Of a stretch of 64,000 nucleotides of DNA, positions 37,702 to 46,141 are shown piece by piece. The notes below the pieces were generated by a model that saw nothing but the letters and a program-made list of their open reading frames with translations, was not told the origin of the DNA and searched no databases. How positions within the stretch are numbered: the first letter of the stretch is position 1; the number at the start of each line of letters is the position of its first letter. Origin of the DNA: Rhizobium sp. RU20A (lineage in GTDB: Bacteria; Pseudomonadota; Alphaproteobacteria; Rhizobiales; Rhizobiaceae); contig NZ_FTMB01000001.1 in NCBI RefSeq assembly GCF_900155885.1, positions 930,001 through 994,000 of the forward strand, read 5' to 3'. A program made the position numbers and the translations under genes.

Positions 37702-38910
37702 TTATCCCCGTTGAGGTGCGGAAAGGACGGCGACACCCTCGCCGCGGGCATGGCCGACCGTGGTGACCACCGCCGTCTGAAGGCGGCCGGACGCAGCCTT
37801 CTCCGAGGGGTCGAAGGCGGGTGCAGGCGTGCCGTTGGAAAGGCAGAGCGCGGCCAGCGCAAGGCCGAGCGGAAAATGCGCTTCGAGACCATGGCCAACA
37901 AGCCCGCCATAGGCCCGCACGGGCAGGCCCGGAAAGCGCGTGCGCAGAAAATCGTGCTCGCGGGACGCAAGCTCGGGAAACCCGCTCGTGCCGCTGAAGA
38001 CGATGCTCGCCTCGTCCGCCAGCGTTCCGGCCGGCTCTGTCAGGCATGCCAGCCGCGCCTCGAAACGCCCCTCATCCCGGCTGCCGCGATCGCCGCCAAC
38101 GGCGTCGATCGTCGCATGGATGCGCGCACCGCGCGCTTGCGCATGGGCACGCGATTCCAGCACCAAGAAGGCGCCGACGGACCCCAGAATCATGCCGCCG
38201 CCATTGTCGTCACGGCTGCGCGACCAGATCGGCGCCCAGTTGCCCAGCGCATGGCCCTGAATGGCTTCCACCAGAAGGATCATGTCGAGGCGCTCGGCCG
38301 AAAAGGCGCCGCCCACCAGCGTATGCGTCGACTGGCCCGCCTTGATCCGCGCGAAGGCGGTCTCGATCGCGGAAATGCCGGCCGCCTCTTCGCCCATGAA
38401 GGTGCGGGACGACCCCGTGACCTTGTGAACGATGGAAATGTTGCCGGCCAGAAGGTTGGAAAGCTGCGCAAGGAAGAGCGTCGGGCGAAGCTCCGTGGTC
38501 AGCTTCTCGTTGAGCAGTTGTTCGCGGTCATTGCGCTTCAGCGCCTCGTCCACGATGAGGGAATCGACCGCGATGTCGCGCTCGCCGCCGCCGGCCGCCA
38601 CGATCATGTCCATGCTGCCGCAGGCCGCCAGATCCTCCTTCAGACCGGCATCCTGCAGCGCAAGACCGGCGGAGAAGACGCCAAGGCGCTGCCAGTTTTC
38701 CATCTGCCGCTGATCACCCTTCTTGGGGATCTGCTGCGACCAGTCGATCTCCGGCAGCGGATGGACCGGATAGGGCGCGAATTTCTCGGTCTCGATGCGC
38801 ACGGCCGGCGCCGTGCCGGCGGAAAGCAGCGCCGCATGCGCCTCGGCCCCGACGCCGAGCGAGGTCACGATCCCGACACCGGTGATGACGACGTCATTGG
38901 CTGCGCTCAT
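37702..38910 (-). CDS. fabF2XL: Beta-ketoacyl-ACP synthase homologue without active-site Cys (FabF2XL)
   Basis: A 402-residue ketosynthase-fold protein (VITGVGIVTSLGVGAEAH at the start). Where active enzymes have TACAS the sequence reads VTGSSRTFMGEEAAG, with no Cys in the segment. The first His is also lost (FSGTSG in place of AHGTST). The second His survives in GLVGHGLEAH. It is therefore probably a non-condensing partner, comparable to chain length factors of polyketide synthases, pairing with FabF1XL. Heterodimer formation is inference. Confidence 0.9.
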   Translation of the reverse strand: MSAANDVVITGVGIVTSLGVGAEAHAALLSAGTAPAVRIETEKFAPYPVHPLPEIDWSQQIPKKGDQRQMENWQRLGVFSAGLALQDAGLKEDLAACGSMDMIVAAGGGERDIAVDSLIVDEALKRNDREQLLNEKLTTELRPTLFLAQLSNLLAGNISIVHKVTGSSRTFMGEEAAGISAIETAFARIKAGQSTHTLVGGAFSAERLDMILLVEAIQGHALGNWAPIWSRSRDDNGGGMILGSVGAFLVLESRAHAQARGARIHATIDAVGGDRGSRDEGRFEARLACLTEPAGTLADEASIVFSGTSGFPELASREHDFLRTRFPGLPVRAYGGLVGHGLEAHFPLGLALAALCLSNGTPAPAFDPSEKAASGRLQTAVVTTVGHARGEGVAVLSAPQRG

Positions 38911-38913
38911 GGG

Positions 38914-39399
38914 TCAGGTCTCCGGCTGGCCGTTGGCGGCGATCGCGGCGCTCAGGCCGACCTCGTCGGCCCGGCGCTTCACGACATCGCCGATTGGCAA
39001 TTGCGAAAAGGGAACGGTCTTCAGTTTCAGCTGCGCGTCGCACACCTTCTTGCCGTCGGACGTGATCTTCGCCTTCGTCACGGCGTAGCCGGAGCCGTCA
39101 TGCTCCAGAAAGGCCTCGATATCGAGCACCGCGTTCGGCTCGACGAAACTGCGCATTTTTGCGGTGTCGACCGACATCAGGAAGGGCATCGCCGCAAAGC
39201 CGGTCTTGGCCAGCACCAGGAAGCCGGAAGCCTGCGCCATCGTTTCGATGAGAAGCACGCCCGGCACCAGCGGATAGCCGGGAAAATGCCCTTCGAACAC
39301 AGGGCTCGCCTCCGGCACGACGGAGCGCGCCACGAGCCGGCCGGCGTCAAGATCGATGCTCTCGACGCGATCGATCATCTGGAAATATTCGAGAAGCAT
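38914..39399 (-). CDS. fabZXL: 3-hydroxyacyl-ACP dehydratase of the AcpXL system
   Basis: A 161-residue hot-dog fold protein of the FabZ type. The active-site helix is FEGHFPGYPLVPGVLLIETMAQ, with the catalytic His in GHFPGYP and the Glu in LLIET. It removes water from 3-hydroxyacyl-AcpXL during chain elongation. The ATG at 39399 (MLLEYFQMIDRV) starts the conserved domain directly. It ends 3 nt before fabF2XL begins. Confidence 0.94.
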   Translation of the reverse strand: MLLEYFQMIDRVESIDLDAGRLVARSVVPEASPVFEGHFPGYPLVPGVLLIETMAQASGFLVLAKTGFAAMPFLMSVDTAKMRSFVEPNAVLDIEAFLEHDGSGYAVTKAKITSDGKKVCDAQLKLKTVPFSQLPIGDVVKRRADEVGLSAAIAANGQPET

Positions 39400-39489
39400 C
39401 GCGTCCGGACCTGCTTGAGATAGGGCGTTACGGAAAGCGGCGGCCGCAGGGCGCACGCCATGAACTGCCGGGTTGACTGCGCGTGAAGT

Positions 39490-39541
39490 AAAAACGCCGA
39501 TGCCGCCTGTCAAGCGCTGCACGGCGCGACGGCGGCATCGG
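39490..39541 (-). terminator. Hairpin between acpXL and fabZXL (partial terminator)
   Basis: The perfect 11-bp arms CCGATGCCGCC (39497-39507) and GGCGGCATCGG (39531-39541) are separated by 23 nt and followed on the minus strand by CGTTTTTAC. Downstream genes lack an obvious promoter, so it may be an attenuator that sets high acpXL expression over the enzymes. Confidence 0.6.
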
Positions 39542-39570
39542 AGGTCGGTTGCGCAAGGCGTCGACGCGGA

Positions 39571-39849
39571 TCAGGCCTTGGCGGCGCGAAGCTCGTCGAT
39601 CTTGGCACAGAGGTTCTTGAGGACGAAATATTCCTCGGTCGAGACCTTGCCCTCGTTGACTTCCTGCGTCCACTGCTCGAGCGGAATCTTGATGCCGAAT
39701 TCCTTGTCGATCGCAAAGACGATATCGAGGAAATCCAGGCTGTCGATACCGAGGTCGTCGATCGTGTGGCTTTCAGGCGTGATGGTCTCGCGGTCGATTT
39801 CGCTCGTCTCGGCGATGATGTCGGCGACCTTGTCGAACGTTGCAGTCAC
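39571..39849 (-). CDS. acpXL: Acyl carrier protein AcpXL
   Basis: A 92-residue specialised acyl carrier protein that holds the C28 chain made for rhizobial lipid A. The phosphopantetheine site is the Ser in [17 protein letters not shown]. The protein is acidic and longer at the C-terminus than the housekeeping ACP, ending [15 protein letters not shown]. It is the first gene of acpXL-fabZXL-fabF2XL-fabF1XL-adh2XL-lpxXL, all on the minus strand. This cluster is a strong marker of Rhizobiales. Confidence 0.96.
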
Positions 39850-39946
39850 GGTGGGATACCTCTTCGGTTCTGGAATTTGGCGAAGCTATAGGTAAATGCC
39901 GGCCAAAAGCCAATGGCCCCCGCGAAAGTTTTGAGGGACCTCCGCG

Positions 39947-41293
39947 TTAGACCGCAATCGAATGCCGCCCCTTGCCATTGGAAAGATAGGCGTCGAAACG
40001 CGCCGCAACGGTGCGTGCGAAAGGCTGGCCCGCAGCCGTCAGCCGGAAGCTGTCGCCATCGACCACCGAAAGCCGGTCACCGTCCGCCGCCGCCGATCGG
40101 CGCATCTCGTCCGCCATGGCCTCGCCGGCCGCAAAGCGCGTCGCAAGGTCGGCGAGATCGACGGAAAAATCGCACATCAGTCGCTCGATGACATGGGCCC
40201 GCATCCGGTCGTCCGCGCTCAGCGCATAGCCGCGCACCACCGGCAGGCCGCCGCCCGCTACCTGCCGCAGATATTCCCCGGTCGCCGGCATGTTCTGCAC
40301 GTAGCCTTGGGGCAACTGGCCGATGGAGGAAGCACCAAGCCCGATCAGCGCATCGGCGGCATCATCCGTATATCCCTGGAAATTGCGTTTCAGTCGCCCC
40401 TCCCGGTGCGCTGCGGCCAGGCTGTCCTCCGGCAGGGCGAAGTGGTCGATGCCGATCGCCTGGTAGCCGGCATCGGCCAGCATCGCCGCGGCATGCTGCA
40501 TCTGCCGGAAACGCTCCGTCACGGATGGCAGCGTGGCATCGGGGATCATGGTCTGATGCTTCTTCATCCATGGAACATGCGCATAGCCAAAGAGCGCAAT
40601 GCGGTCCGGGCGCAGCGACACGATGTGCTCGACGGTCTGCTGGAGCGACGCCAGCGTCTGGTGCGGCAGGCCGTAGAGCACGTCGCAATTGACCGAGCCG
40701 ACGCCCCGGGCCCGCGATGCTGCGATCGCCTCGCGGGTCTGCTCGAAGGTCTGGTGACGGTTGATGGCCGCCTGCACCGTGGGATCGAAATCCTGGATGC
40801 CGAGGCTGGCGCGCGTCAGGCCGATGGCGGCCAGCGCATCGTGCCGCGCCGCATCCAGATCGTTCGGGTCCATCTCCACGCTGATGCGGCAATCGGGCGC
40901 AAGGGTGAATGCCTCATCCAGCCTCTCTTTCAGCGCCAGCATGTCGTCCGGCGTCAGCATGGTGGGCGAGCCGCCACCGAGATGAATCTCCGTCACCGTC
41001 ACGCCGGCGGGAAGGCGCGCTGACACAAGCGCGATTTCACGGAAAAGTCCGACGAGATAGGCCTCAACAGGGTCGTAGCGCTGCGTCTGCTTGGTGTGGC
41101 AGGCGCAGAACCAGCACAGGCGATCGCAGAAGGGTATGTGGAGATAGAGCGACAGGCTGCTGCCGGGCTTCAGGGCGCCGAGCCAGTCGCCATAGACACC
41201 GGCCCCGACCTGCGTCGAAAAATGCGGCGCGGACGGATAGCTCGTATAGCGCGGCACGGGGGCGGCAAGGCGTTCGGCAAGGCTCTCGGACAT
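39947..41293 (-). CDS. hemN: Oxygen-independent coproporphyrinogen III oxidase
   Basis: A radical SAM enzyme that converts coproporphyrinogen III to protoporphyrinogen IX without oxygen, supplying heme for the cbb3 oxidase at low oxygen. The 448-residue protein starts PRYTSYPSAPHF and carries the Fe-S motif CDRLCWFCAC, in the C-x3-C-x2-C-x-C form of true HemN. LGGGSPTML and the HemN C-terminal region (FQGYTDDAADALIGLGASSIG) follow. The ATG at 41293 is used. A perfect anaerobox lies 53 nt upstream. Confidence 0.96.
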   Translation of the reverse strand: MSESLAERLAAPVPRYTSYPSAPHFSTQVGAGVYGDWLGALKPGSSLSLYLHIPFCDRLCWFCACHTKQTQRYDPVEAYLVGLFREIALVSARLPAGVTVTEIHLGGGSPTMLTPDDMLALKERLDEAFTLAPDCRISVEMDPNDLDAARHDALAAIGLTRASLGIQDFDPTVQAAINRHQTFEQTREAIAASRARGVGSVNCDVLYGLPHQTLASLQQTVEHIVSLRPDRIALFGYAHVPWMKKHQTMIPDATLPSVTERFRQMQHAAAMLADAGYQAIGIDHFALPEDSLAAAHREGRLKRNFQGYTDDAADALIGLGASSIGQLPQGYVQNMPATGEYLRQVAGGGLPVVRGYALSADDRMRAHVIERLMCDFSVDLADLATRFAAGEAMADEMRRSAAADGDRLSVVDGDSFRLTAAGQPFARTVAARFDAYLSNGKGRHSIAV

Positions 41294-41345
41294 CGGGCAT
41301 CTCCCTTTCGATGCTCGAAATAAATCGACGCAGAAGTGCGCCGCC

Positions 41346-41359
41346 TTGATTTCGATCAA
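41346..41359. promoter_or_regulatory. Anaerobox 1 between hemN and fnrN
   Basis: TTGATTTCGATCAA is an exact match to TTGAT-N4-ATCAA. It lies 53 nt before hemN and 136 nt before fnrN, which are divergent. Confidence 0.88.
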
Positions 41360-41377
41360 GTCGCCGAAACGGCCGAT

Positions 41378-41391
41378 TTGATAAACAGCAA
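41378..41391. promoter_or_regulatory. Anaerobox 2 (one mismatch) between hemN and fnrN
   Basis: TTGATAAACAGCAA fits the anaerobox with one changed base. Its centre is 32 bp from that of the perfect box. Two boxes with positive and negative autoregulation are known for fnrN in Rhizobium leguminosarum; the same logic is inferred here. Confidence 0.6.
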
Positions 41392-41494
41392 ATCAGGGCG
41401 AGACATTGTTTCGCAGGGAAGTAAATCCCGCGATGCAACTATTGATGAATGTTCATCGGCCAGGGTATGGACGCTAAGGAACGGGAGTGGCGGG

Positions 41495-42238
41495 ATGATG
41501 CACGTGCGAACAGTGGACCAGCAGCGCAGCGATGTTCACAACTCGGAAATTCCCTTGGTCTGCCTGTCCTGCGAGGCGCGCCATGGCGGCGTCTGCGGCG
41601 CGCTCGAACCCGCCCAGCTGACGGAGCTGTCGCGCCAGTCGAAGCGGCGGGAGCTGGAGGCGGGCACCGAAGTCTTCGGCCAGGGCGAACGCGCCCCGGG
41701 CTATGCCAACATCATGCGTGGCGTCGTCAAGCTCAGCAAGATGCTGGCCGACGGGCGCCAGCAGATCGTCGGCCTGCAATTTGCTCCCGATTTCCTCGGT
41801 CGCCCCTTCAGTGCGGAGAGCGCCCATTCGGTCGAGACGGCCACCGACACGCAGATCTGCGCCTTCCCGCGCGCCGTCATCGACCGGCTCGTCGATCAGT
41901 CGCCAGAGCTCGAACATCGCCTTCACGAACAGGCCTTGAAGGAGCTGGACGAAGCGCGCGACTGGATGCTGACGCTTGGTCGCAAGACGGCGCAGGAGAA
42001 GGTGGCAAGCTTCCTTCACCTGATCGCCACGCATATCGACCCCGAAAGCGATACAATCAGCCGCTTCGACCTGCCGCTGTCGCGCGCCGACATTGCCGAT
42101 TATCTTGGCCTGACCATCGAGACCGTCAGCCGGCAGATCACCAAGCTGCGCAAGGACGGCGTCATCGAAGTCGAGCACAATCGCGAAGTCTTCGTGCCCG
42201 ACATGGACCGCCTCGCCCGCTACGCCGGTATGGACTGA
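41495..42238 (+). CDS. fnrN: FNR-type oxygen-responsive regulator (FnrN/FnrL)
   Basis: A 247-residue CRP/FNR-family activator. Three N-terminal cysteines (CLSCEARHGGVC) and a central one (TQICAFPR) are the ligands of the oxygen-labile 4Fe-4S cluster, which sets it apart from FixK proteins. The C-terminal helix-turn-helix reads LSRADIADYLGLTIETVSRQ, with E..SR contacts for the TTGAT half-site. The ATG at 41495 has a GGGAG site; an ATG at 41498 is adjacent. A GATGAA-TG-TTCATC palindrome lies at 41444-41457. It is the probable activator of ccoNOQP, ccoGHIS and hemN. Confidence 0.95.
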   Translation: MMHVRTVDQQRSDVHNSEIPLVCLSCEARHGGVCGALEPAQLTELSRQSKRRELEAGTEVFGQGERAPGYANIMRGVVKLSKMLADGRQQIVGLQFAPDFLGRPFSAESAHSVETATDTQICAFPRAVIDRLVDQSPELEHRLHEQALKELDEARDWMLTLGRKTAQEKVASFLHLIATHIDPESDTISRFDLPLSRADIADYLGLTIETVSRQITKLRKDGVIEVEHNREVFVPDMDRLARYAGMD

Positions 42239-42252
42239 GGTTGGCGGTTACC

Positions 42253-42681
42253 TCAGTTGGTGACGACGATGCGCGTGTTGGCAAGCCCGTTCTGCCTGGC
42301 GAGCGAGAAGAAGGTCGCGGCATGGTCGGGATGCAGGCGCACGCAGCCATGCGACGCCGGGCGGCCAAGCCGCTTCAGATCGAAGGTGGCATGCACGGCA
42401 TAGCCGCCATTGTAGAACACCGCATAAGGCATCGGCGCATTGTTGTATTTGCGCGAGCGATGGTTGCGTGACAGCCATTTGGCCTTCCAGGCTCCCTGCG
42501 GCGTGACATAGCCCTTGCGCGCGGTTGAAACCTTCCAGCGATAGGTAACGACGCCATTTTGTGTCACCGTCATCGTCTGGCTGGACAGGCTGATCTTGGC
42601 AACGAGATTGGCTGCCGAAGCAGAGACAGCACCGGACAAAACAAGACTAAGGGCGAGCGCCCACGCATAAAGATACTTCAT
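42253..42681 (-). CDS. L,D-transpeptidase (YkuD domain), exported
   Basis: A 142-residue protein. Its signal peptide MKYLYAWALALSLVLSGAVSASA is followed by one YkuD domain with ISLSSQTMTVTQNG at the start and the catalytic motif SHGCVRLHPDHA near the end. These enzymes form 3-3 peptidoglycan crosslinks or attach proteins to the wall. No LysM or other wall-binding domain is present. The ATG at 42681 directly precedes the signal peptide. It converges with fnrN, with a 14-nt gap. Confidence 0.92.
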   Translation of the reverse strand: MKYLYAWALALSLVLSGAVSASAANLVAKISLSSQTMTVTQNGVVTYRWKVSTARKGYVTPQGAWKAKWLSRNHRSRKYNNAPMPYAVFYNGGYAVHATFDLKRLGRPASHGCVRLHPDHAATFFSLARQNGLANTRIVVTN

Positions 42682-43002
42682 CTTTTCCCCTCTTCCCCTT
42701 TCGGGCTCCCGAAGATTAGCCCGACCACAAGACCATATACATGTCTTTCGTCGAGACAAGATTAAGCCACAATCGACGGATCTTCGTGGTAATGAAACCT
42801 TTTCTTTACATTGGACAAAGCATCCCATCCCGGCGACCGCACATCGGCGTGCCGACACGGCTAAGTGCTTGTTTTGATGAGTATGAAGAGTGACTTGACT
42901 GTGCCGGAGCCTCGGACTTGGCCGCATTCAACCGTCGATGGTTGCAACGGGTTGCCCATCATCCACTTTTGGGAGGACTGCAAAGAGGGGGCCGGGAGCC
43001 GG
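42682..43002. other. Intergenic region between the L,D-transpeptidase gene and cobD
   Basis: I found no gene or clear terminator in these 321 bp. A small inverted repeat CAACC-GTCGAT-GGTTG lies near 42929. The segment nearest 42682 should hold the transpeptidase promoter. The rest is the 3' flank of the cobE-A-B-D operon. Confidence 0.45.
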
Positions 43003-43983
43003 TCAAAGCAGCCAGAAAAGTACGCCGAGGCCAAGGCTGAGCGCCAGCAGCATCGTGCAGGCGGCAAGGAAAACGGTCACGCCATCCTCGATATCGACGG
43101 CTGTCAGGGCCGCGCGCCCGGCTCCGTTGATCATCGGTTCTGCGACCACCACCCCGCCATAGGAGCGCGGACCGGCGATCTGCACGTTCAGCGTCCAGGC
43201 CATGGCCGCCTCCGGCCACCCGGCATTGGGTGAGCGATGCATACCCGCGTCGCGCAGCGCCCCACCGATCCCGCGACGAATGGCGCTCGGCCCGAATCTC
43301 AGGCCTGCACCGAGCGCGACGAGGAGCGCCGACAGCCGCGAAGCAGGCCAGTTGACGAGATCGTCGAGCCGCGCCGCGCCCCAGCCAAAGGCGAGGTAGC
43401 GGGCATTCTTGTGACCGATCATCGAGTCGGCCGTGTTGATCATCTTGTAGGCGAGGATACCCGGCAGGCCGAGCACCGCATACCAGAACGCCGGCGCGAC
43501 GATGCCATCGGAGAAATTCTCGGCAAGGCTCTCGATCGCACCCCGGCAAATGCCGGACTGGTCGAGCGCCTTCGGATCGCGCCCCACGATCATCGACACC
43601 GCCTGCCGCCCGCCTTCCAGTCCGCCCTCGCGAAGGCCTGTCGCAACGCGAAGCACATGCTCGGCGAGACTCTTCTGCGCCAGCAGCACCGCGACGATGA
43701 GGATCTCAAACACATGACCGATCACGCCGAAATGCCGGAAGGCCGCATGCAGCACCCAGCCGATCGCAAGGCTGAGCGCGACCAGCGCCGTGATGGCGAT
43801 GACGCCCTTCAACTTCCGCTGCCCGAACCGCTCCCGCTCATGGTTGAGGCGTCGATCGGCAAAGGAAATCGCCTTGCCGAAGAGCACCACCGGATGCGGG
43901 TAGCGCCGCCACATCCAGTCGGGATCGCCGACGACCCGGTCCAGAACGAGGGCGGCGGCGAGAAGGAAGAAATGATGCGTCAT
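43003..43983 (-). CDS. cobD: Adenosylcobinamide-phosphate synthase CobD/CbiB
   Basis: A 326-residue polytopic membrane protein that attaches the aminopropanol arm to cobyric acid. Typical segments are ALVLDRVVGDPDWMWRRYPHPVVLFG at the start, GICRGAIESLAENFSDGIVAPAFWY, YKMINTADSMIGHKN, and LNVQIAGPRSYGG near the end. The ATG overlaps the cobB stop (ATGA). It is the last gene of cobE-cobA-cobB-cobD. Confidence 0.95.
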   Translation of the reverse strand: MTHHFFLLAAALVLDRVVGDPDWMWRRYPHPVVLFGKAISFADRRLNHERERFGQRKLKGVIAITALVALSLAIGWVLHAAFRHFGVIGHVFEILIVAVLLAQKSLAEHVLRVATGLREGGLEGGRQAVSMIVGRDPKALDQSGICRGAIESLAENFSDGIVAPAFWYAVLGLPGILAYKMINTADSMIGHKNARYLAFGWGAARLDDLVNWPASRLSALLVALGAGLRFGPSAIRRGIGGALRDAGMHRSPNAGWPEAAMAWTLNVQIAGPRSYGGVVVAEPMINGAGRAALTAVDIEDGVTVFLAACTMLLALSLGLGVLFWLL

Positions 43984-45290
43984 GCCGGCTCCCGATCGAT
44001 GAGATGCATGAAGGAACCGCAGACATTGCCGACACGCAAGCCCACACCGCCGAGCGGCTGTTCGCGGGCATCGACGGCCAGGAACAGACGCTCCGCCGCC
44101 CCTTCCGAGAGGATCGAGGCATAGTGGAATTCATGGGCGCGGTGCCCGCCCGCCAGAAAGGCGGGACCGCCCGCCACCGGCTGAACCCGCCGGTAGCCCA
44201 GATGCCGGCGCCGCTTTTCGAAGCTCGTTTCCAGCGGCAGGAAGCCGAGCATCGCGTGCCGCGTGCCATCGGCCGCAACGATACCGTCGCCGAGCGTCAT
44301 ATAGCCGCCGCACTCGCCATAGATTGCCGCGCCGCGCGCGCGCGCCGCCATCATTCCGGCGCGAAAGCCGTCCGCCGCCGCAAGCTGTCCGGCGTGAAGC
44401 TCGGGATAGCCGCCGGGCAGGTACACCGCATCGGCGTCCGTCGCCGGCCCCTCGTCTGCGAGCGGCGAGAAGACGGAGATCTCCGCCCCCTGCCCGCGCC
44501 AGCCTTCCAGAAGGTGCGGATAGCAGAAGGCGAAAGCCACATCCCGCGCGATCGCGATCCGCTGCCCTGGCGGCCGGATCGTCGGCACATCCACGGGTCT
44601 GGAAATGGCAACGTGATCGGCGGCCCCAAGCGCGAGCAGCCTGTCGATGTCGATCCCCGCTTCCACCACCCCGGCGACGCGCGCGGTAAAGGCCTCGATA
44701 TCGGCATGCTCGCCGGCCTGGACGAGACCGAGATGCCGTTCGGGAAGTTTCAGCGCAGCGTCCTGCCTGATAACACCGAGCACGGGAACATCGATCCGCG
44801 ACAGCGCACCGCGCAGCATGCCTTCGTGCCGGTCACTGCCGACCTTGTTGAGGATGACGCCGGCCATATGGATGTCGCTGCGATGATCGCGGTAGCCGCG
44901 CACCAGCGCCGCGATCGACTGCGCCATCCGTCCGCAATCCACCACGAAGACGACGGAGAGGCCGAGGAGCGCCGCAAGATCGGCCGGCGACCCGAAGTCG
45001 TCGGAGGAGGCATCGTGCAGCCCCATCATCGCCTCGATGAGAAGAAAGCGCCCGTCCGAGCCCGCCCGCGCCGCCCGCCCGCGCATCAGTTCCGGCCGCA
45101 TGGCCCAGGGATCGTAGTTGAAACAGGTCTGCCCGCTTGCCAGCGTATGGAAGGCCGGATCGATATAGTCAGGTCCCGCCTTTCCGGGGGCGAGCCGCAC
45201 GCCGCGATCGCGCAGCGCCCGCATCAGCCCGAGCGTCACCGTCGTCTTGCCGCTGCCGGAAGACGGGGCGGCAATCAGGATGCCTGTCAT
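43980..45290 (-). CDS. cobB: Hydrogenobyrinic acid a,c-diamide synthase
   Basis: A 436-residue glutamine amidotransferase-type enzyme (CobB/CbiA) that amidates the a and c side chains of the corrin. The N-terminal ATP site reads APSSGSGKTTVTLGLMRAL. The C-terminal class I GATase-like domain has the nucleophile Cys in YGECGGYMTLG and the His in GHRAHEFHYA. The start ATG overlaps the cobA stop. In the aerobic pathway its product is the substrate of the CobNST chelatase. Confidence 0.95.
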   Translation of the reverse strand: MTGILIAAPSSGSGKTTVTLGLMRALRDRGVRLAPGKAGPDYIDPAFHTLASGQTCFNYDPWAMRPELMRGRAARAGSDGRFLLIEAMMGLHDASSDDFGSPADLAALLGLSVVFVVDCGRMAQSIAALVRGYRDHRSDIHMAGVILNKVGSDRHEGMLRGALSRIDVPVLGVIRQDAALKLPERHLGLVQAGEHADIEAFTARVAGVVEAGIDIDRLLALGAADHVAISRPVDVPTIRPPGQRIAIARDVAFAFCYPHLLEGWRGQGAEISVFSPLADEGPATDADAVYLPGGYPELHAGQLAAADGFRAGMMAARARGAAIYGECGGYMTLGDGIVAADGTRHAMLGFLPLETSFEKRRRHLGYRRVQPVAGGPAFLAGGHRAHEFHYASILSEGAAERLFLAVDAREQPLGGVGLRVGNVCGSFMHLIDREPA

Positions 45291-46141
45291 GCGGCGTCTC
45301 CGGCAGCATCCCGCGCGGCCCGGCCCCGATCGACGGAGGCATCGAGCAGGCGCCCGGTGAGCGCGCCAAGCCAGTCAAGCCCGGCTCTCAGTCGCACCAC
45401 CTCGCCGATCACGACGATCGCCGGCGGCGCGAGCCCGGCCGCCTCGACATCCGCTTCTGCGCGCGCCAGCGTCGTTTCCAGCACCTGCTGCGCGCTGGTG
45501 GAAGCGTTGCAGACAAAGGCGACCGCCTCGTCCGGAGAGCGTCCGGCAGCGATCAACTGCCCGGTGATCTGGCCGATATGTTTCATCGCCATGTACATGA
45601 CGATGACGGGCGAGCCCTTGGCGATGGCATCCCAGGCGATCCGGTCCGGAACGACGCCGGAGGAATCATGTCCGGTGAGGAAGGTGACGGCATGGTTCAC
45701 CTCACGGTGCGTGACCGGAATGCCCGCATAGGCAAGCCCGCCGATGCCGGCCGTGATCCCCGGCACGATCCGGAACGGGATGGCGTTTTCGACCAGCGTC
45801 AGCGCCTCTTCACCGCCCCGCCCGAAGACGAAGGGATCGCCGCCCTTCAGCCGCAGCACACGATGGCCGGCGCGCGCCAGTTCCACGAGCCGAAGCGAGA
45901 TGTCGCGCTGTTTCGGGGACGGTTTCCCGCCGCGTTTTCCGGCAAATTCCAGGACGGCGCCGGGCCGCGCGTGGCGCAGACATGCGGGATCGACCAGCGC
46001 ATCATGCACAATCACATCCGCCTGCCGCAGCGCATGGACGGCCAGAAGCGTCAGCAGGCCCGGATCACCCGGCCCCGCGCCGACGAGCCACACATGGCCC
46101 TTTTCGAGCGGCGGAAGATCGGCAAACACACCCTCGCTCAT
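45287..46141 (-). CDS. cobA: Uroporphyrinogen-III C-methyltransferase
   Basis: A 284-residue SAM-dependent methyltransferase that makes precorrin-2, the branch from heme to cobalamin. Motifs are VWLVGAGPGDPGLLTLLAV, the conserved RLKGGDPFVFGRGGEEA, and PGITAGIGGLAYAGIPVTHR. No siroheme synthase (CysG) domains are fused, so it is the stand-alone form. The ATG overlaps the cobE stop by four bases. Confidence 0.96.
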   Translation of the reverse strand: MSEGVFADLPPLEKGHVWLVGAGPGDPGLLTLLAVHALRQADVIVHDALVDPACLRHARPGAVLEFAGKRGGKPSPKQRDISLRLVELARAGHRVLRLKGGDPFVFGRGGEEALTLVENAIPFRIVPGITAGIGGLAYAGIPVTHREVNHAVTFLTGHDSSGVVPDRIAWDAIAKGSPVIVMYMAMKHIGQITGQLIAAGRSPDEAVAFVCNASTSAQQVLETTLARAEADVEAAGLAPPAIVVIGEVVRLRAGLDWLGALTGRLLDASVDRGRAARDAAGDAA

